The notes beneath the pieces were generated by a model, which was given only the letters and a program-made list of their open reading frames with translations, was not told the DNA's origin and ran no database searches. Below, piece after piece: positions 61,816 through 64,000 of a stretch of 64,000 nucleotides of DNA; within the stretch, counting starts at the first letter, position 1; every line of letters starts with the position of its first letter. The stretch lies in contig JAJSZS010000008.1 in the NCBI GenBank assembly GCA_030262725.1, positions 25,226-89,225 of the forward strand, in the 5' to 3' direction. The position numbers and the translations under genes are program-made. This DNA comes from Candidatus Desulfofervidus auxilii. GTDB lineage: Bacteria > Desulfobacterota > Desulfofervidia > Desulfofervidales > Desulfofervidaceae.

Positions 61816-62076
61816 TTAAGCATTTTGCATTAAAAAATAATCATAATAAAAACTTATCAACCATTTATTTTCTTCAGGAAAATCTAATTTTTTTAAATTT
61901 TTAAAAAGTTCTTTTACAATAGGAAATTTCAATCCTACTGCTGGAAATGCTTGTCCTATTCTTTTTAAAAGCCAAGTTTTATCTAATGGTTTATGACAAC
62001 CACCTGCAATAATTTCTCTTTCTTTTGGAGTAAGCAATGCCCATATTTGCTCTTTTGTCATCTCTTCACAAAACAT
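61816..62076 (-). CDS. Small hypothetical protein, sigma-54 controlled
   Basis: An 86-residue cytoplasmic protein I do not recognise. It starts MFCEEMTKEQIWALLTPKER and has GGCHKPLDKTWLLKRIGQAF in the middle, with two cysteines and no membrane helix. ATG 62076 is chosen (AGGAGG five bases upstream) over the GTG one codon earlier. A sigma-54 promoter lies 24 bases upstream. It is convergent with the QseF-like gene. The real promoter and ribosome site argue that it is expressed. Confidence 0.65.
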   Translation of the reverse strand: MFCEEMTKEQIWALLTPKEREIIAGGCHKPLDKTWLLKRIGQAFPAVGLKFPIVKELFKNLKKLDFPEENKWLISFYYDYFLMQNA

Positions 62077-62099
62077 CACCGCCTCCTAATTTTATATAA

Positions 62100-62114
62100 G
62101 CAATAACTATGCCA
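62100..62114 (-). promoter_or_regulatory. Sigma-54 promoter of 86-residue gene
   Basis: On the minus strand TGGCATAGTTATTGC fits TGGC-N7-TTGC exactly and shares TGGCATA with the promoters at 4601, 25318 and 27152. The start would lie just before the AGGAGG site. Confidence 0.7.
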
Positions 62115-62203
62115 AAATCAAGTCCCGAATATCTTTATAAAAATTTCTTACCAATCAAAAACAATTGAAAAGCTTTTCCTTCAAAAGAGAAAACATTTTC
62201 CTA

Positions 62204-62228
62204 TGGGGTCAGGTCTTGCAATATAACA
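62204..62228. repeat. Left terminal inverted repeat
   Basis: 25 bases, beginning TGGGGTCAGGTCTTGC, exact reverse complement of 63508-63532. Confidence 0.9.
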
Positions 62229-62251
62229 ATTAATTTGATAGATTGATTTTG

Positions 62252-63118
62252 ATGGCAAGGCCTTTACGCATAGAATTTCCTGGAGCTGTTTATCATATCA
62301 CTTCAAGAGGCAATGCAAAACAGGCAATTTTTCTGGATGATAAGGACAGAACTAATTTTCTTGAAGTTTTAGACTCAGTAGTCAAACGATTTAATTGGCT
62401 TTGCCATGCTTATTGTCTGATGGACAATCATTATCATTTACTTATTGAAACACCCGAAGGAAATCTATGTAAAGGAATGAGACAGCTTAATGGGGTTTAT
62501 ACTCAAAAATTTAATAAAAGACATAACAGGGTTGGACATCTTTTTCAAGGAAGATACAAAGCAATATTAGTTGAGAAAGAAAGCTATCTTTTAACCTTAT
62601 GTCGATATGTAGTTTTAAATCCTGTAAGGGCAGGTTTGGTAAAACATCCAAGGGAATGGCAATGGAGCAGTTATAGGGCTACTGCTGGCGAAGAAAAAGC
62701 TTTTTCTTTTTTAACAATTGATTGGATACTTTCCCAATTTGACAGCCATAAGAAAATAGCAAGGAAGCAATATAAGCAATTTGTATTAAATGGAATAGGG
62801 GAGAAATTTCCTTGGGATATGGTTAAAGGGCAATTACTATTAGGTAATGAAAATTTTATTAAAAAATTTAATGAATTGTTAAAAGATAAAGAAAAAATTA
62901 AGGAAATACCAAGAATTCAAAGATATGCTGCGAGACCTTCACTTAACGAACTTTTTATGAATAAAAAAATTATGGATAAAAAATTAAAAGACGAAATAAT
63001 TTATTTAGCTCATATTCATTATGGATACACTTTAAAAAAAATTGCAGAGTATTTAAATGTTCATTATGCTACTGTTAGCCGGGTTATTAAACGTATTGAA
63101 GGAAAAAGTAAAAAATGA
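62252..63118 (+). CDS. REP-associated/IS200-like tyrosine transposase
   Basis: A 288-residue Y1 transposase. N-terminal MARPLRIEFPGAVYHITSRG is diagnostic. The HUH motif is H60-Y-H62 in MDNHYHLLIETPEG, and the catalytic tyrosine lies in SYLLTLCRYVVLNPVRAG near 110-127. The C-terminal 100 residues add a DNA-binding HTH (YTLKKIAEYLNVHYATVSRV) typical of the RAYT type. Such enzymes act on single-stranded hairpins in the inverted repeats. Start at the ATG 62252; the TTG at 62243 is less likely. The frame is intact, so it may be active. Confidence 0.88.
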   Translation: MARPLRIEFPGAVYHITSRGNAKQAIFLDDKDRTNFLEVLDSVVKRFNWLCHAYCLMDNHYHLLIETPEGNLCKGMRQLNGVYTQKFNKRHNRVGHLFQGRYKAILVEKESYLLTLCRYVVLNPVRAGLVKHPREWQWSSYRATAGEEKAFSFLTIDWILSQFDSHKKIARKQYKQFVLNGIGEKFPWDMVKGQLLLGNENFIKKFNELLKDKEKIKEIPRIQRYAARPSLNELFMNKKIMDKKLKDEIIYLAHIHYGYTLKKIAEYLNVHYATVSRVIKRIEGKSKK

Positions 63119-63271
63119 GGGTTATAGAAATGAAATTAGTCAAGTATATTATTTCAGGACTTTCTTTAAAATTTTTAGAAGCTTTCTGAATACATCTTTT
63201 GTCCCCCATTTTTAACCCATCACTCCAAAATTTTGGGGAATGTCCAATATTATTCATCTATGATTTAAATA

Positions 63272-63486
63272 TTATCGATGAGCAAAAATAAAAAATGCCA
63301 GATTTGGTAATAAAAATTTTCTTTTTAAGTATTTTAAAATCTTTTCTTCTTCCACTTTCCAATAAATATCTATGTCCAATACTACTTCTTCTATAAAAGA
63401 ACCATAAATATAAGAAAAAATTATTTCTTCTTTGTTTGAAAGATAATTTTTAAGCTTTTGAATAACTATTTCTTTGTTTTTTTCAT
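63272..63486 (-). pseudogene. Decayed MNT-type nucleotidyltransferase
   Basis: Minus-strand remnant. After an ATG at 63486 the frame breaks within a run of seven A; with one more A it would read MKKNKEIVIQKLKNYLSNKE and continue through IFSYIYGSF and VLDIDIYWKVEE, the GS...D-x-D nucleotidyltransferase signature of minimal MNT proteins, which are antitoxin-like partners of HEPN genes. It stops after about 70 residues (FIFAHR), shorter than the usual 95-130. No HEPN partner is adjacent. Confidence 0.6.
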
Positions 63487-63507
63487 TTGTCTAGCAAGCA
63501 TCAAAAA

Positions 63508-63532
63508 TGTTATATTGCAAGACCTGACCCCA
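63508..63532. repeat. Right terminal inverted repeat
   Basis: Exact reverse complement of 62204-62228. The remaining parts of the 63119-63655 gap are the decayed gene, a short palindrome CCAAAATTTTGG (63225-63236) and the tandem repeat below. Confidence 0.9.
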
Positions 63533-63571
63533 ATTTAATGACCCCTGACCTGACCCCAATTTAATGACCCC
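63521..63571. repeat. Two 25-base tandem copies at element end
   Basis: GACCTGACCCC...GACCCC at 63521-63545 and again at 63547-63571, one base apart, followed by a further partial AATTTAACAGGG. The first copy overlaps the right terminal repeat. Suggests repeated insertion or slippage at the element end. Confidence 0.85.
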
Positions 63572-63655
63572 AATTTAACAGGGTAAGGGGTTGAAGTAAT
63601 TAGGAATATCAATTTAAAATTGGCGAAATAATTAAAAAGTGTTAAGGAGCTAAAG

Positions 63656-64000
63656 ATGAAAATTTGCATAATAGGCACAGGATATGTTGGCTTAGTTACA
63701 GGAGCAGGACTTGCTGAATTTGGTATGGAAGTACTTTGTGTGGATAAAGACAAAAAGAAAATAAGTGCACTTAAAAAAGGTATAATCCCTTTTTATGAAC
63801 CTGGTCTTGAGGATCTTGTAGCTAAAAATTGTTCTGAAGGCAGACTAAATTTTTCAACTAATATAGCAAAGGGGATTGATTGGGCTAAGGTAATATTTAT
63901 AGCTGTTGGCACGCCCCCAAATACAGATGGCTCTCCGGACTTATCTCAAGTTGAAGCAGCTATAAAAGAAATAGTTCGTCATATGAAGGAACACCGTATT
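63656..64000 (+). CDS. UDP-glucose/GDP-mannose dehydrogenase, partial
   Basis: The first 115 codons of a nucleotide-sugar dehydrogenase, cut by the window end. MKICIIGTGYVGLVTGAGLA is the Rossmann NAD-binding loop of the Ugd/TuaD family, then CVDKDKKKISALKKGIIPFY and EPGLEDLV, and IAVGTPPNTDGSPDLSQVEA. It oxidises a nucleotide hexose to the uronic acid for surface polysaccharide. AAGGAG precedes the ATG. It may begin another polysaccharide region. UDP-glucose is the likely substrate; GDP-mannose or UDP-N-acetyl sugars are possible. Confidence 0.9.
   Translation, partial: MKICIIGTGYVGLVTGAGLAEFGMEVLCVDKDKKKISALKKGIIPFYEPGLEDLVAKNCSEGRLNFSTNIAKGIDWAKVIFIAVGTPPNTDGSPDLSQVEAAIKEIVRHMKEHRI

Larger units (their letters stand above)
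62204..63532 (+). mobile_element. IS200-like/RAYT element
   Basis: About 1.33 kb bounded by perfect 25-base inverted repeats, holding a Y1/HUH transposase on the plus strand and a decayed nucleotidyltransferase gene on the minus strand. The ends contain GGGGTCAGGTCTTGCAATAT, with further partial copies of CTGACCCCAATTTAATGACC just outside the right end. No target duplication is apparent. It lies between a sigma-54-driven gene and a sugar dehydrogenase gene. Confidence 0.7.

Noticed and set aside
63225..63236. Palindrome CCAAAATTTTGG as a terminator of the transposase gene
   Set aside because: It has no loop and no T-run of suitable position, and lies 100 bases past the gene.

Overview
The window is AT-rich bacterial DNA from a Gram-negative anaerobe. 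Lipid A/core genes (waaA, lpxK, waaF), type IV pilus minor pilins and an exosortase indicate an outer membrane. A complete Tmc complex (tetrahaem cytochrome c3, CCG-domain Fe-S protein, cytochrome b, beta-propeller protein) next to a complete Rnf complex points to a sulfate reducer of the former Deltaproteobacteria (Desulfobacterota). The low GC and the HPS/PHI pair would suit a thermophilic member such as the Desulfofervidus group, but that placement is an inference without any marker-gene comparison.

Layout. 0-4.5 kb: end of a surface-polysaccharide region (glycosyltransferase, SPASM radical SAM enzyme, exosortase/EpsI fusion), then a PEP-CTERM rhodanese protein with a sigma-54 promoter, a likely exosortase substrate. 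4.8-14.8 kb: sixA, then a minus-strand type IV pilus operon read from an OmpR-type regulator and kinase through four minor pilins to a giant PilY1. The pilY1 frame is interrupted by one in-frame TGA, followed at the correct distance by a hairpin with the same apical loop as the E. coli fdhF SECIS, so PilY1 is most likely a selenoprotein. 14.8-18.5 kb: tRNA-Pro and an operon with the ribulose-monophosphate enzymes HPS and PHI, an unknown protein, an Lrp-type sensor domain, hpt and a radical SAM gene. 18.5-29.4 kb: a signalling locus with two TauE/SafE permease operons, a c-haem sensor kinase, a receiver-kinase hybrid, an NtrC-type sigma-54 activator, small proteins with a shared AEAG motif, and a Lon-like protease with a receiver domain spliced in front of its AAA module. 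29.4-34.4 kb: uvrC, waaA, lpxK, waaF. 34.4-38.7 kb: coiled-coil nuclease-like protein, amrS, a membrane spermidine-synthase-like protein. 38.8-57 kb: tmcDCBA, rnfCDGEAB, usp, rseC-like gene, apbE and an eleven-gene Mrp-type antiporter with three large MrpD/NuoL-like subunits. 57-62.1 kb: an orphan sigma-54 activator with a dead receiver, a QseE-QseG-QseF-like system and a small sigma-54-driven gene. 62.2-63.6 kb: an IS200-like/RAYT transposase element bounded by perfect 25-bp inverted repeats and carrying a decayed nucleotidyltransferase gene. 63.7 kb to the end: a nucleotide-sugar dehydrogenase cut by the window edge.

How it works together. Tmc takes electrons from the periplasmic cytochrome c3 pool, Rnf exchanges electrons between ferredoxin and NADH while moving Na+ or H+, ApbE installs FMN on Rnf subunits, and the Mrp antiporter can interconvert Na+ and H+ gradients; together this is an energy-conservation island. 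Sigma-54 control recurs: four minus-strand genes or operons have promoters of the form TGGCATA-N4-TTG(C/T), and five sigma-54-related regulators or associated kinases lie in the window.
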